From CADCVT01 sp036389155 (GTDB taxonomy: Bacteria; Actinomycetota; Thermoleophilia; Solirubrobacterales; Solirubrobacteraceae): DNA of 64,000 bases. This document shows, piece by piece, positions 42,284 through 51,417 of this stretch. The stretch's first letter is position 1. Every line of letters starts with the position of its first letter. Both the position numbers and the translations under genes were made by a program. Under the pieces are notes generated by a model. That model worked only from the letters and a program-made list of their open reading frames with translations. It did no database searches and was not told the origin of the DNA. The DNA is taken from positions 1-64,000 of the forward strand of contig DASVQN010000027.1 in the NCBI GenBank assembly GCA_036389155.1, given 5' to 3'.

Positions 42284-44019
42284 TGCGCCGGCGGCTCGGC
42301 GTCGCCGCCGCGGCGCTCGCCGCCGCGCTGCTCGCGCTCGGCGCCTCCGCCGTGGGCCTGCTGGACCGCGTCGAGGGCCAGACGCAGGACGCCCGGTTCC
42401 AGATCCGCGGCGCCGAGCCGGTGCCGGACGTGGCGGTGATCGACATCGACGCCGCGAGCATCACCGCGCTCAAGCGCTGGCCGATCGATCGCCGGTGGCA
42501 CGCGAAGGCGATCGACGCGCTGCGCCGCGCGAACGTGCGCGCCATCGCCTACGACGTGCAGTTCACCGAGGCGAGCCCGAGCCCGGCGTCGGACATCGCG
42601 CTCTTCGAGGCCGTGGCGCGGTTCCCCGGCACCGTCCTCTCCACCACCGAGGTCGACGCGAAGGGCCGCACGAACGTGCTGGGCGGCGAGCGCAGCCTGC
42701 GCGCCGCGCGGGCCCGCGCCGCGAACACCAGCACGCCGGTCGACATCGGCGCGGTCATCCGCCACCTCGAGTACGAGATCGACGGCCTCGAGACGTTCGC
42801 GGTCGCCGCCGCGGAGGCGGCCACGCACCGCCGCATCGCGCCGTTCGACACGGCCCTCATCGACTACCAGGGCCCGGCGGGGACGGTGGCCACGTACAGC
42901 TTCATGGACCTGCTGCGCGGCCGGGTCCGCCGCGACGACCTGCGGGGCCGCGTGGTGGTCGTGGGCTCGAGCGCGCCGTCGCTGCAGGACCTCCACCCGG
43001 TGCCGACCGTCCGCGACGGGTTGATGCCGGGCCCGGAGGTCCAGGCCAACGCGATCTCCACCGTCCTGCGCGGGTTCCCGCTGCGCGACGCGCCGGGCTG
43101 GCTCGACGTCCTGCTCACCGTCGCGCTCGCGCTGGTCGTCCCGCTCGCGTCGCTGGCGCTCAGCGCGCGGTGGTCGATCGTCGTCGGCGGCGCGACGCTC
43201 ACGCTGTGGCTCGTCGCCGCGCAGATGGCGTTCGACCGCGGCACGGTCCTCGAGGTCGTGGCGCCGACCCTGGCGCTGCTCGTCGGCGGCGTCGGCGCGC
43301 TGGGCGCGGGGGCGCTCGTCGCGGCCCGGGAGCGCCGGCGGATGCGCTTCCTCTTCGGCCGCTTCGTCCCCGAGCCCGTGGTCGACGAGCTGCTGGCGCG
43401 CGACGAGGGCAGCGGCGGGATCGCCGGCGTCCGTCAGGAGTCGACGGTGCTCTTCTGCGACCTGCGCGGCTTCACGACGTTCGCCGAGAGCGCTGAGCCG
43501 GAGCGGGTCATCGAGGTGCTGAACACGTACCTGACCGAGATGAGCGAGGCGATCCTCGCCCACGACGGCACCGTCGTCTCCTACCTCGGCGACGGGATCA
43601 TGGCCGTGTTCGGCTCGCCGGTCGAGAGCGAGGTGCACGCCGTCCAGGCGCTCGCGGCGGCCGAGGAGCTCATCGCCGTCCGCCTCCCGCGGCTCAACGC
43701 GTGGCTCGGCGAGCGCGACCTGCCGCCCTTCCGCCTCGGCATCGGGCTGAACAGCGGCCCGGTCATGTCGGGCACCGTCGGGTCGGAGCGCCGGATGGAG
43801 TACGCCGCGGTCGGCGACACGACGAACGTGGCCGCGCGGCTGCAGGCGGCGACGAAGAACACGCCGCACACGATGTTCGTCAGCGAGACGACGTGGGAGC
43901 GCCTCGACGAGCACAGCCGCGTCCGCCTCGCGCCCGCGGGCGAGAAGGCGGTCGCCGGGCGCGGCCAGCCGGTCCCGGTGTACGCGCCGCGGGCCGAACG
44001 CAAGCTGCACGCCGCCTGA
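42283..44019 (+). CDS. CHASE2-domain class III adenylate/guanylate cyclase
   Basis: A 578-residue membrane protein. After one N-terminal helix, residues about 30-270 form an extracytoplasmic CHASE2 sensor (VPDVAVIDIDAASITALKRWPIDRR; GRVVVVGSSAPSLQD). Three helices at about 280-345 lead to a class III catalytic domain with metal Asp D393 (LFCDLRGFTTFAES) and D437 (YLGDGIMAVFGSP), and NVAARLQAATKNT. It makes cAMP (or cGMP) in response to an external signal; the product could bind the HD-GYP protein encoded with it. Confidence 0.93.
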   Translation: MRRRLGVAAAALAAALLALGASAVGLLDRVEGQTQDARFQIRGAEPVPDVAVIDIDAASITALKRWPIDRRWHAKAIDALRRANVRAIAYDVQFTEASPSPASDIALFEAVARFPGTVLSTTEVDAKGRTNVLGGERSLRAARARAANTSTPVDIGAVIRHLEYEIDGLETFAVAAAEAATHRRIAPFDTALIDYQGPAGTVATYSFMDLLRGRVRRDDLRGRVVVVGSSAPSLQDLHPVPTVRDGLMPGPEVQANAISTVLRGFPLRDAPGWLDVLLTVALALVVPLASLALSARWSIVVGGATLTLWLVAAQMAFDRGTVLEVVAPTLALLVGGVGALGAGALVAARERRRMRFLFGRFVPEPVVDELLARDEGSGGIAGVRQESTVLFCDLRGFTTFAESAEPERVIEVLNTYLTEMSEAILAHDGTVVSYLGDGIMAVFGSPVESEVHAVQALAAAEELIAVRLPRLNAWLGERDLPPFRLGIGLNSGPVMSGTVGSERRMEYAAVGDTTNVAARLQAATKNTPHTMFVSETTWERLDEHSRVRLAPAGEKAVAGRGQPVPVYAPRAERKLHAA

Positions 44020-44028
44020 GATGCCATC

Positions 44029-44071
44029 GCCGCGAAGCGGCTGTGACGCGGGTGAAACCGCGAAGCGGTTT
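44029..44071. terminator. Twin GAA-loop hairpins between convergent genes
   Basis: GCCGC-GAA-GCGGC (44029-44041) and AAACCGC-GAA-GCGGTTT (44055-44071) are perfect stems with the same loop. They separate the cyclase and pcm genes; the second overlaps the pcm stop codon and has A/T ends for both strands. A bidirectional terminator is likely. Confidence 0.6.
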
Positions 44072-44696
44072 AGACGTCGCCGGGCACGAGCGGGACGAAG
44101 CGCACGCCGCCCGCGTCGCGGCGGTGCAGCGCGCCGCCGCGGTCACGGTGGATCAGGATGAGCCGCTCGCCCACCGGGATCACCAGGCGGCCGCCGGGCG
44201 CGAGCTGATCGACGAGCGCGTCGGGGACGCCGTCGCGCGCGGAGGCCGCGACGTTGATCGCGTCGTACGGCGCCGCGGGCGGATGGCCGCGTGTCCCGTC
44301 GCCGACGACGAGCTCGACCCCCTCGACGCCCGCCGTCGCGAGGTTCTCCGCCGCTCGCGCGGACAGCGTGCGGTCGCGCTCGATGCTCCACACGCGCCCG
44401 CCCAGCCGGGCCAGGATCGCGGCGTGGTAGCCCGATCCCGTGCCGACGTCGAGCACGCGGTCGCCCTCGCGGATGGCCAGCAGCTCGGCCATGTGGGCGA
44501 CGACCAGCGGCTGGGAGATCGTCTGCCCGCCGCCGATCGGCAGCGCCTCGTTGGCCCAGGCGGCGTGGCGGCGCTCGGGCGGCACGAACAGGTCGCGCGG
44601 CACGGCGGCGATCGCGGCGAGCACGCGGGCGTCGGCGACGCGGAGCCCGAGCTCGGCGATCAGCCCCTCGCGCGTCGGCGGCATGCGGTCGAGCAT
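44070..44696 (-). CDS. pcm: Protein-L-isoaspartate O-methyltransferase
   Basis: A 208-residue SAM enzyme that repairs isoaspartyl residues in damaged proteins. PRDLFVPPERRHAAWANEALPIGGGQTISQP and VLDVGTGSGYHAAILARLGGRVWSIERD are the Pcm signature and SAM loop; LVIPVGE is near the end. Starts at 44696 (MLDRMPPT) and 44684 are both possible; the first was taken. It is divergent from the aminotransferase gene 13 bp away. Confidence 0.93.
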   Translation of the reverse strand: MLDRMPPTREGLIAELGLRVADARVLAAIAAVPRDLFVPPERRHAAWANEALPIGGGQTISQPLVVAHMAELLAIREGDRVLDVGTGSGYHAAILARLGGRVWSIERDRTLSARAAENLATAGVEGVELVVGDGTRGHPPAAPYDAINVAASARDGVPDALVDQLAPGGRLVIPVGERLILIHRDRGGALHRRDAGGVRFVPLVPGDV

Positions 44697-44709
44697 AGAC
44701 TCGCGTCCC

Positions 44710-45483
44710 ATGCCGCTCGCCTGCCTGGACGGCACCGTGTGCGACGCCGCCGAGGCGCGGATCCCCGTCACCGACGAGGGGCTCCTGCGCGGCGACGGCG
44801 TCTTCGAGGTGATGCGCCTGTACGGCGGGCGCCCGTTCGCGCTGGACGAGCACCTCGCGCGCATGCGGGGCTCCGCCGAGCGGCTGCGGCTGCCGCTCGA
44901 CCTGGACGCCGTGCGCGCCGACGTGGACGCCCTCCTCGCAGCCGCCTCGCCCGGCGACGCGCGCCTGCGCGTCCTCGTCACCCGCGGCGGCCACCGCGTC
45001 CTGCTCATCGAGCCGCATGCCGACCCCGCGCCCTCCATAGGCCTGGCGCTCGTCGAGTTCGCCCCCCCGCGCCTGCTCGACCAGGTCAAGTCGCTGTCGT
45101 ACGCGGCGAACATGCTGGCGACGCGCATCGCGAAGGAGCGCGGGTTCGACGAGGCGCTGCTCGTCACGCCCCACGGGCGGATCCTCGAGGGGCCGACGTC
45201 CTCGCTCTTCTACGTGCTCGAGGGCAGGCTGTACACGCCGCCGCTCGAGGACCACATCCTCGACTCGATCACGCGCCGGCACGTGATGGAGCTGACGGAC
45301 GCGGAGGAGCGCGTCACCGCGCGCGACGACATCGCCCGCATGACCGAGGCGTTCCTCGCGTCGACGACGCGCGAGGTGCAGGCGGTGCACGCGATCGAGG
45401 ACCGCGAGCTCGAGCGCGGCGGGCCGCTGACCCGCGACGCGGCGGCGAAGCTCCGCGAGCGGATCGCGGAGACCCTGGCTTGA
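44710..45483 (+). CDS. Class IV PLP aminotransferase (IlvE/PabC type)
   Basis: A 257-residue fold-type IV enzyme. IPVTDEGLLRGDGVFEVMRLYGG is the family N-terminal block, VKSLSYAANMLA carries the PLP lysine, and EALLVTPHGRILEGPTSSLFYV the phosphate-binding region. It could be a branched-chain aminotransferase or 4-amino-4-deoxychorismate lyase; size favours the lyase or a D-amino-acid aminotransferase, but this is not settled. Its stop overlaps the next TTG start. Confidence 0.87.
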   Translation: MPLACLDGTVCDAAEARIPVTDEGLLRGDGVFEVMRLYGGRPFALDEHLARMRGSAERLRLPLDLDAVRADVDALLAAASPGDARLRVLVTRGGHRVLLIEPHADPAPSIGLALVEFAPPRLLDQVKSLSYAANMLATRIAKERGFDEALLVTPHGRILEGPTSSLFYVLEGRLYTPPLEDHILDSITRRHVMELTDAEERVTARDDIARMTEAFLASTTREVQAVHAIEDRELERGGPLTRDAAAKLRERIAETLA

Positions 45484-46541
45484 AGGTCGTCACCGTCATC
45501 GGGAACCGGCCGCAGTTCGTCAAGGCGGCCGCGGTGTCCGGCCCCCTGCGCGAGCGCTTTGACGAGACGCTCGTGCACACCGGCCAGCACCACGACGACG
45601 AGCTGTCGACGGTCTTCGTCGAGGAGCTGGGGATTCCGCGGCCGGAGATCGAGCTGGGGATCCACGGCGGATCGAACACGTCGCAGACGGCGCGGATGCT
45701 CGAGGCGCTCGAGCCGCTGGTGGCCGAGCAGCGGCCCGACGTCGTCCTGGTCTACGGGGACACGAACACGACGCTCGCCGGCGGGCTCGTCGCCGCCCAG
45801 GCCGGGGTGCCGGTGGCGCACGTCGAGGCCGGCATGCGCTCGTTCGACCGGACCATGCCCGAGGAGCTCAACCGCGTGCTCGTCGACCACGCGGCGCACC
45901 TGCTCCTGTGCCCGTCCGAGACGGCGGTGGCGAACCTGCGCGCGGAGCGGGCGGCGGGCAAGGTGGAGCTCGTCGGCGACGTGATGGTGGACGTGGCGCT
46001 CGCGATGCAGCCACGGGCGCGCGAGCGCGAAGTGGTCGTGCCCGACGGGGCGTTCCTGCTGGCCACCGCCCACCGCGCCGGCAACGTCGACGACCCCGCG
46101 CGCCTACGGCGCCTCGTCGACCTGCTGTGCGCGATGCCCTTCCCGGTCGTGCTGCCGCTGCACCCGCGCACGCGGGCGCGCCTGGAGGCGGCGGGGCTGC
46201 TGGACCGCCTGGCGGGCGCGGTCGACCTGCGCCCGCCGCTCGGCTACCTCGACTTCACGGCGCTGCTGCTCCGCGCTCGCGCCGTCCTGACCGACTCCGG
46301 CGGGGTGCAGAAGGAGGCCTACCTCGCGGGCGTCCCGTGCATCACGCTGCGCGACACGACGGAGTGGGTGGAGACGCTCAACACGGGGTGGAACGTGCTC
46401 GTCGACCTCGACGCCGAGGCCGCGCAGCGCGCGCTGGAGACGCCGCCGCCCGACGACCGCCCCGAGCTCTACGGCGACGGGCGCGCGGGCGAGCGCGTGG
46501 TCGAGGCGCTCGCGGCGTTCACGGGCGCCCGATCCGCCTGA
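45480..46541 (+). CDS. wecB: UDP-N-acetylglucosamine 2-epimerase (non-hydrolysing)
   Basis: A 353-residue enzyme interconverting UDP-GlcNAc and UDP-ManNAc. VVTVIGNRPQFVKAAAVSGPL, HTGQHHDDELS, VYGDTNTTLAG, VAHVEAGMRSFDRTMPEELNR, TAHRAGNVDD and DSGGVQKEAYLAGVPCITLRDTTEWVET are all present. The TTG start overlaps the aminotransferase stop (TTGA). It is convergent with the UDP-ManNAc-dehydrogenase-type gene, their ends overlapping by 23 nt, together a likely route to UDP-ManNAcA for cell-surface glycans. Confidence 0.94.
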   Translation: MKVVTVIGNRPQFVKAAAVSGPLRERFDETLVHTGQHHDDELSTVFVEELGIPRPEIELGIHGGSNTSQTARMLEALEPLVAEQRPDVVLVYGDTNTTLAGGLVAAQAGVPVAHVEAGMRSFDRTMPEELNRVLVDHAAHLLLCPSETAVANLRAERAAGKVELVGDVMVDVALAMQPRAREREVVVPDGAFLLATAHRAGNVDDPARLRRLVDLLCAMPFPVVLPLHPRTRARLEAAGLLDRLAGAVDLRPPLGYLDFTALLLRARAVLTDSGGVQKEAYLAGVPCITLRDTTEWVETLNTGWNVLVDLDAEAAQRALETPPPDDRPELYGDGRAGERVVEALAAFTGARSA

Positions 46542-47790
46542 CCTCGACGCCCTCCGGCACGCTCTCGACGACGCCCCGGCCGTCGACGACGACGCTCGCG
46601 CCCCCAAGGTCCTCGAGCGCCCGGTACTCGGCGTGGTCGGCCTGGACGATGACGAGATCCGCCGTACCGCCCGCCTTCCAGGGCTCGAAGCCCTCCGCGC
46701 GCAGCTCCTGCGCGTCGTAGAGCGGGTCGGCGAAGAGCGCCGTCGCCCCGCGGCGGCCGAGCTCGTCGCGCAGCGCGTGCGCGCCGCTGAACGCGGTCTC
46801 CTTCACGCCGCCGCGGTAGGCGACCCCGAGCACGAGGACGGTCCTGCCGCGCACGTCCCCGAGCAGGTCGATCGCGTACGCCGGCATGGCCTCGTTGACC
46901 TCGCGCGCCACGGCGGGCAGGCGCGCGGACGGGTCGCCGGCCAGGTAGAAACGCGGGTAGACGGGGATGCAGTGCCCGCCGACGGCGACGCCCGGCCGGT
47001 GGATGTGGCTGAACGGCTGCGAGTTCGCCGCGGCGATGACGCGGTCGACGTCGATGCCGCGCGCGTCGGCGCCGCGCGCCAGCTCGTTGGCGAACGCGAT
47101 GTTGAGGTCGCGGTACGTCGTCTCGGCGAGCTTGGCCATCTCGGCGGCCTCGGCCGAGCCCATGCCCCACACCTCCGCGTCCAGGAACGACGCGTACAGC
47201 TCGCGCGCGCGGTCCTCGCCGGCCTCGCTCAGCCCGCCGACCAGCTTCGGGTAGGTCGCCAGGTCGCGCAGGACGCGCCCGCTGAACACGCGCTCGGGGC
47301 TGAAGACCGTGAAGAAGTCGTCCTCGCTGCGCAGCCCGCTGCCGGCGGCGAGCGCCGGGGCGATCCGCTCGCGCGTCGTCCCCACCGGCACGGTCGTCTC
47401 GATCGAGACCACGGTCGTGCCGCCGCCGCCGCCGCCGCCGCCGGCCTGCCTGCGCAGTCCGTCCGCCACGTCGCCCACGACGGCGTCGAGGATCCTCCAG
47501 TCCGGCTGCGCGCGCTCGTCGACGTAGAGCGGCGGGACGGCGACGACGAGGTCCGGGCCCTCCGCGACGGCCGCGGCCGTGTCCGTCTGCGCGCGCAGCA
47601 AGCCGCGGTCGATCGCGTCGCGCAGCGCCTCCTCCAGGCCCGCCTCGTTGGGGAACGGGGGCTCGCCCGCGCTGACGAGGTCGACGACGCGCTGGTCGAC
47701 GTCGCAGCCGACCACCTCGTGGCCCGCGGACGCGATCTGGGCGGCAAGGGGCAGGCCCACCTTGCCGAGCGCGACGACGACGGCCTTCAC
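46519..47790 (-). CDS. Nucleotide-sugar dehydrogenase (UDP-ManNAc dehydrogenase type)
   Basis: A 423-residue NAD-dependent two-step oxidase. The N-terminal Rossmann block KAVVVALGKVGLPLAAQIASAGHEVVGCDVD, TTVPVGTTRERIAP, SPERVFSG, KLAETTYRDLNIAFANELA and the catalytic Cys in VGGHCIPVYP identify the WecC/VipA family. A run of eight glycines coded by eight CCG triplets (47420-47443) sits in a loop and is unusual. The GTG start overlaps the oxidoreductase stop by 4 nt. Confidence 0.93.
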   Translation of the reverse strand: MKAVVVALGKVGLPLAAQIASAGHEVVGCDVDQRVVDLVSAGEPPFPNEAGLEEALRDAIDRGLLRAQTDTAAAVAEGPDLVVAVPPLYVDERAQPDWRILDAVVGDVADGLRRQAGGGGGGGGTTVVSIETTVPVGTTRERIAPALAAGSGLRSEDDFFTVFSPERVFSGRVLRDLATYPKLVGGLSEAGEDRARELYASFLDAEVWGMGSAEAAEMAKLAETTYRDLNIAFANELARGADARGIDVDRVIAAANSQPFSHIHRPGVAVGGHCIPVYPRFYLAGDPSARLPAVAREVNEAMPAYAIDLLGDVRGRTVLVLGVAYRGGVKETAFSGAHALRDELGRRGATALFADPLYDAQELRAEGFEPWKAGGTADLVIVQADHAEYRALEDLGGASVVVDGRGVVESVPEGVEVRRIGRP

Positions 47791-48827
47791 CGCGCCGGCG
47801 CCAGCCTGACGGTCTCGCCGCGCCGCGCGCTCTCGAGCACGGCCTCGGCGGTCAGCACGGTCTCGAGCCCCGCGTCGAGCGGGACGACGGGCGCGTCGTC
47901 GTCGCCGGCCACGTACGCGCGGAACGCCTCGTGCTCGACGACGAGCGGCTCGCGCCGCTGGAGGGCGAAGCTGATCGAGTTGCCCTCCGACACGCCGCGC
48001 AGCTGCTGGGTCTGCGCCCACTCGATCGCGACGTCGGCGTTCTCGTGCAGCGTGAGGTCGCCGGTCAGCGTGTCGGCGACGAGCATCCCGCGCTCCCCGA
48101 GGATCCGCGTGCGGCGGGTCTTCGTCGGCGTGAGCCAGTCGACGGCGCAGTGGAAGGGAACGTCGCTCGCCAGCCGCCCGGTCGCCAGGACGAGGTCCTC
48201 GTGCTCGCGGCCCATGCGGTGAGACGTCTGCGCGGCGACGACCTCGACGGGCGCGCTGCCCAGCCAGCGGACGAGGTCGAGGTCGTGCGTGGCGAGGTCC
48301 TTGACGACGCCGACGTCCTTGATGCGGTCGGGGAACGGGCCGGAGCGCTCGGTGGCGATGAGCATGAGCGGACCGAGCTGGTCGAGCTTGTCGCGGGCGG
48401 CGAGCAGCGCGGCGTTGTAGCGCTCGACGTGGCCGACCGCGCCGCGCACGCCGGCGCGCTCGACGGCGGCGATGATCTCGCGCGCCTCGTCCGCGGTGGC
48501 CGCGAGCGGCTTCTCGACCAGCACGTGGACGCCCTCGCTCGCCAGCCGCTCGACGCAGGCGACGTGCTCCTCCGTCGGCACGGCGACGACGGCGAAGTCG
48601 AGCGGCGCCCCCTCGCCGGCCGCCGCGCCCCCGAGCGCGCTGCCTCCGCGCAGCAGGTCGTCGAGCGACGTGTAGAGGTGCTGGGGATCGTGCACCGCGC
48701 GGAAGCGGTCGCCTCCCGGGTCGACGGCGCCCGCGAACTCGACGCCGGGCGTCGTCTGCAGGATGCGCGCGTGGTGGCGGCCGATCATGCCGAGCCCGAG
48801 CACGGCGCCGCGAAGGGGTGCGTCCAT
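47787..48827 (-). CDS. Gfo/Idh/MocA-family oxidoreductase
   Basis: A 346-residue NAD(P)-dependent dehydrogenase. Its Rossmann motif is RGAVLGLGMIGRHHARIL, with the catalytic EKP in VHVLVEKPLAATADEA and a conserved block DVGVVKDLATHDLDLVRWL. Context with the UDP-amino-sugar genes suggests a nucleotide-sugar 3-dehydrogenase such as WlbA, acting on UDP-GlcNAcA-like substrates (inference). It is the first gene of a two-gene minus-strand operon. Confidence 0.88.
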   Translation of the reverse strand: MDAPLRGAVLGLGMIGRHHARILQTTPGVEFAGAVDPGGDRFRAVHDPQHLYTSLDDLLRGGSALGGAAAGEGAPLDFAVVAVPTEEHVACVERLASEGVHVLVEKPLAATADEAREIIAAVERAGVRGAVGHVERYNAALLAARDKLDQLGPLMLIATERSGPFPDRIKDVGVVKDLATHDLDLVRWLGSAPVEVVAAQTSHRMGREHEDLVLATGRLASDVPFHCAVDWLTPTKTRRTRILGERGMLVADTLTGDLTLHENADVAIEWAQTQQLRGVSEGNSISFALQRREPLVVEHEAFRAYVAGDDDAPVVPLDAGLETVLTAEAVLESARRGETVRLAPAR

Positions 48828-48848
48828 CGCGCCGGTAGCCTACTTCGC

Positions 48849-49529
48849 GTGCCAGCGGGCCTCCCGGGAACAGCGCGCCGCCGCCGCGCCGCGCTGCGCG
48901 TCGACCGGCGGACGTGGGCGCTCGGCGTCGTCGCGCTCGGCACGACGATTGCGGTCGGTGCGGGCGAGCTCGCGCGCGTCTGGCACCGCGGCTCCGCGCC
49001 GCTGCCGACCGAGACGGCCGACGTCCTCGGGGCGACCGAGGAGGCCGTGCGCGAGACGGTCGAGGTCGCCAAGGCCGGCTACCGCGGCGGCTCGACGCGC
49101 GAGAACGCGCTGCTGAACCTGCTCGGCTCGTTCACGCTGACGTTCGGGATCGCGCGGGCGCTCACGTACGTGATCCGGCGCCGGCGGCGGCTCGGCCCGA
49201 TCCGCAACTATCGCGTCGGCGACCGCCACGTCCACCACTTCGTGCCCGGGATCGCGCTCGCGTTCCTCGCCGGCGGCGCCTCGGTCGTCTCGCGCAACGA
49301 GGAGCTCGACCCGTGGCTCGCGCTGCCGTTCGGCGCGGGGGTCGCGCTGACGCTCGACGAGTCCGCCCTGCTGCTCGAGCTCGACGACGTCTACTGGACC
49401 GAGCGCGGCGTCGTCAGCCTGCAGATCACGCTCGGCACGCTCGCGCTGCTGTCGTCGGTCGCGCTCGCGCTGCGCGTCCTGCGCCGCGGCGAGGACGAGG
49501 TGCTCGAGGTCGAGGAGGCGCCGGCATGA
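48849..49529 (+). CDS. Multi-spanning membrane protein of unknown function
   Basis: A 226-residue protein with about four helices: ALGVVALGTTIAVGAGELARVW, NALLNLLGSFTLTFGIARALTYVI, FVPGIALAFLAGGASVV and LQITLGTLALLSSVALALRVL. IRNYRVGDRHVHHFVPGI contains a His cluster next to a membrane face. The GTG at 48849 is chosen as the first start after the divergent oxidoreductase. It overlaps the RDD gene by 4 nt. Function not recognised. Confidence 0.8.
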   Translation: MPAGLPGTARRRRAALRVDRRTWALGVVALGTTIAVGAGELARVWHRGSAPLPTETADVLGATEEAVRETVEVAKAGYRGGSTRENALLNLLGSFTLTFGIARALTYVIRRRRRLGPIRNYRVGDRHVHHFVPGIALAFLAGGASVVSRNEELDPWLALPFGAGVALTLDESALLLELDDVYWTERGVVSLQITLGTLALLSSVALALRVLRRGEDEVLEVEEAPA

Positions 49530-50104
49530 GCTCCGGCGACCCCGAGGCGCCCGCGCGCGGCGACGCCGCGTACGGCTCCGGCCGGGTCCCTCCAGGCGCC
49601 TTCGTCCCGCGGGATCGCGGCCCGGTCGACGACCCCTTCGCCGGCGCTCCGCCCGCCGAGTGGTGGCGCCGCGCGGTTGCGGCCATCATCGACGCGGTCA
49701 TTATCTCGATCGCCGCCGCGATCGTGTTCGCGATCGCGCTCCTCCCGCTCGGGATCGGACAGGACACCGGGAGCATCGCGGGCGCCGTCTTCCTCACGCT
49801 CCTGGCGATCGTCGCCGTTGCCGTCGGAGCGCTGCTCTACGCCCCGATGATCATGGCCTCCACGAACGGGAAGACGTGGGGGAAGTCCGCGATGGGCTGC
49901 CGCGTCGTGCGGGGCGACGGGCGGCCGATCGACGTGGGCTGGGCCGCGGTGCGCGAGGTCGCCGTGAAGGCGATCGCGCTCGGCGTCGCCGCCTCGCTGA
50001 CCGGCGGCATCGCCTACCTCGTCGACATCCTCTGGCCGCTGGTCGACGGCCGCAAGCGGGCGCTGCACGACATCGTCGTCGACTCGCGCGTCGTGCGCGA
50101 CTAG
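49526..50104 (+). CDS. RDD-family membrane protein
   Basis: A 192-residue protein. After a 45-residue disordered start (Gly/Pro-rich, ending AEWWRRAVAAIIDAVI) come three helices and the RDD pattern: R-x-x-A-x-x-I-D at the first helix, TNGKTWGKSAMGCRVVRGDGRPI, and LVDGRKRALHDIVVDSRVV. The family's role is ill defined. Its TAG overlaps the purA stop in CTAG (50101-50104). Confidence 0.9.
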   Translation: MSSGDPEAPARGDAAYGSGRVPPGAFVPRDRGPVDDPFAGAPPAEWWRRAVAAIIDAVIISIAAAIVFAIALLPLGIGQDTGSIAGAVFLTLLAIVAVAVGALLYAPMIMASTNGKTWGKSAMGCRVVRGDGRPIDVGWAAVREVAVKAIALGVAASLTGGIAYLVDILWPLVDGRKRALHDIVVDSRVVRD

Positions 50105-51405
50105 GCCGCCGCGCGGGCCTCGGCGGCGGCGTCCATCCAGACGACCTGCTCGCGCCCGGGCCCGACGCCGACCAGCGCGACGGGGACGCCGACGCGCTCG
50201 CCGATGAAGTCGAGGTAGTCCTGCGCGGCCTGCGGGAGGTCGCTGCGGGTGCGCGCCTCGCCGATGTCCTCCTGCCAGCCGGGCAGCTCCTCGTAGTCGC
50301 CGGTCGCGTGGTGCAGGACCGACTGGTGGTAGGGGAAGTCCTCGAAGACGGCCTCGTCGCGGCCGCGGTACCGCGTCGCGACCTTGATCCGGTCGAAGCC
50401 GCTCAGGACGTCGAGCTTGGTGATGGCCAGCGCGGTCATGCTGTTGATGCGCGCCGCGTAGCGCAGCGCGACGACGTCGAGCCAGCCGCAGCGGCGCGGG
50501 CGGCCGGTGGTCGTGCCGTACTCGCCGCCGCGGTCGCGCATGAGCTGGCCGGTGTCGTCCTCGAGCTCGGTCGGGAACGGGCCTGCGCCGACGCGCGTGG
50601 CGTACGCCTTGGCGATGCCCCATACCTCGTCGATGTCGCGCGGGCCGACCCCGGCGCCGACGCACGCCGACCCGGCCACCGGGTTCGACGACGTCACGAA
50701 GGGATACGTCCCGTGGTCGATGTCGAGCAGCGTCGCCTGCGCGCCCTCGAAGAGGACGGTGCGACCGGCGTCGAGGACGTCCCACGCCAGGCGCGCGGTG
50801 TCGGCGATGTACTGCTCGATCCGGTGGCCGTGGGTCAGGTACTCCTCGGTCATCGCCTGCAGGTCGAGCCGCGGGTCCTTCATGAACGGGCGCAGGCTGA
50901 GCCGCTTGGGGTCCATCGCGGCGACGATCTTCTTCTTGAGGATCTTCTCGTCGAGGAGGTCCTGGACGCGGATGCCGAGCCGCGCCGCCTTGTCGGCGTA
51001 GCAGGGGCCGATGCCGCGGCGGGTGGTGCCGATCTGCAGCTTGCCGAGCTTGGCCTCGCCGGCGCTGTCGAGCAGCAGGTGGTAGGGCATGATCAGGTGC
51101 GCGTTGGCGCTGATCTTCAGCCCGCCCATGTCGATGCCGCGCGCGCGCAGGCCGTCGATCTCCTCGGTCAGGACGCGCGGGTCGATGACGACGCCGTTGC
51201 CGATCATGCAGCGCTTGCCGGCGTGGAGGATCCCGCTGGGGATCAGGTGCAGCGCGAACTTCTCGCCGTCGCGGACGATCGTGTGGCCGGCGTTGTTGCC
51301 GCCCTGGAAGCGGATGACCGCGTCCGCCCGCTCGGCGAGCAGGTCGACCACCTTCCCCTTCCCCTCGTCGCCCCACTGGGCGCCGACGATGACGATGCCG
51401 GGCAT
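50101..51405 (-). CDS. purA: Adenylosuccinate synthetase
   Basis: A 434-residue GTP-dependent enzyme that joins IMP and aspartate on the way to AMP. IVIVGAQWGDEGKGKVVDLLAERADAVIRFQGGNNAGHTIV is the P-loop/active-site start, GNGVVIDPRVLTEEI, RRGIGPCYADKAAR, VLFEGAQATLLDIDHGTYPFVTSSNP and TTGRPRRCGWLD follow in order. Full length. It is convergent with the RDD gene and lies 12 bp after the start-proximal end of the replication cluster. Confidence 0.97.
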   Translation of the reverse strand: MPGIVIVGAQWGDEGKGKVVDLLAERADAVIRFQGGNNAGHTIVRDGEKFALHLIPSGILHAGKRCMIGNGVVIDPRVLTEEIDGLRARGIDMGGLKISANAHLIMPYHLLLDSAGEAKLGKLQIGTTRRGIGPCYADKAARLGIRVQDLLDEKILKKKIVAAMDPKRLSLRPFMKDPRLDLQAMTEEYLTHGHRIEQYIADTARLAWDVLDAGRTVLFEGAQATLLDIDHGTYPFVTSSNPVAGSACVGAGVGPRDIDEVWGIAKAYATRVGAGPFPTELEDDTGQLMRDRGGEYGTTTGRPRRCGWLDVVALRYAARINSMTALAITKLDVLSGFDRIKVATRYRGRDEAVFEDFPYHQSVLHHATGDYEELPGWQEDIGEARTRSDLPQAAQDYLDFIGERVGVPVALVGVGPGREQVVWMDAAAEARAAA

Positions 51406-51417
51406 CGTGTCGACAGT

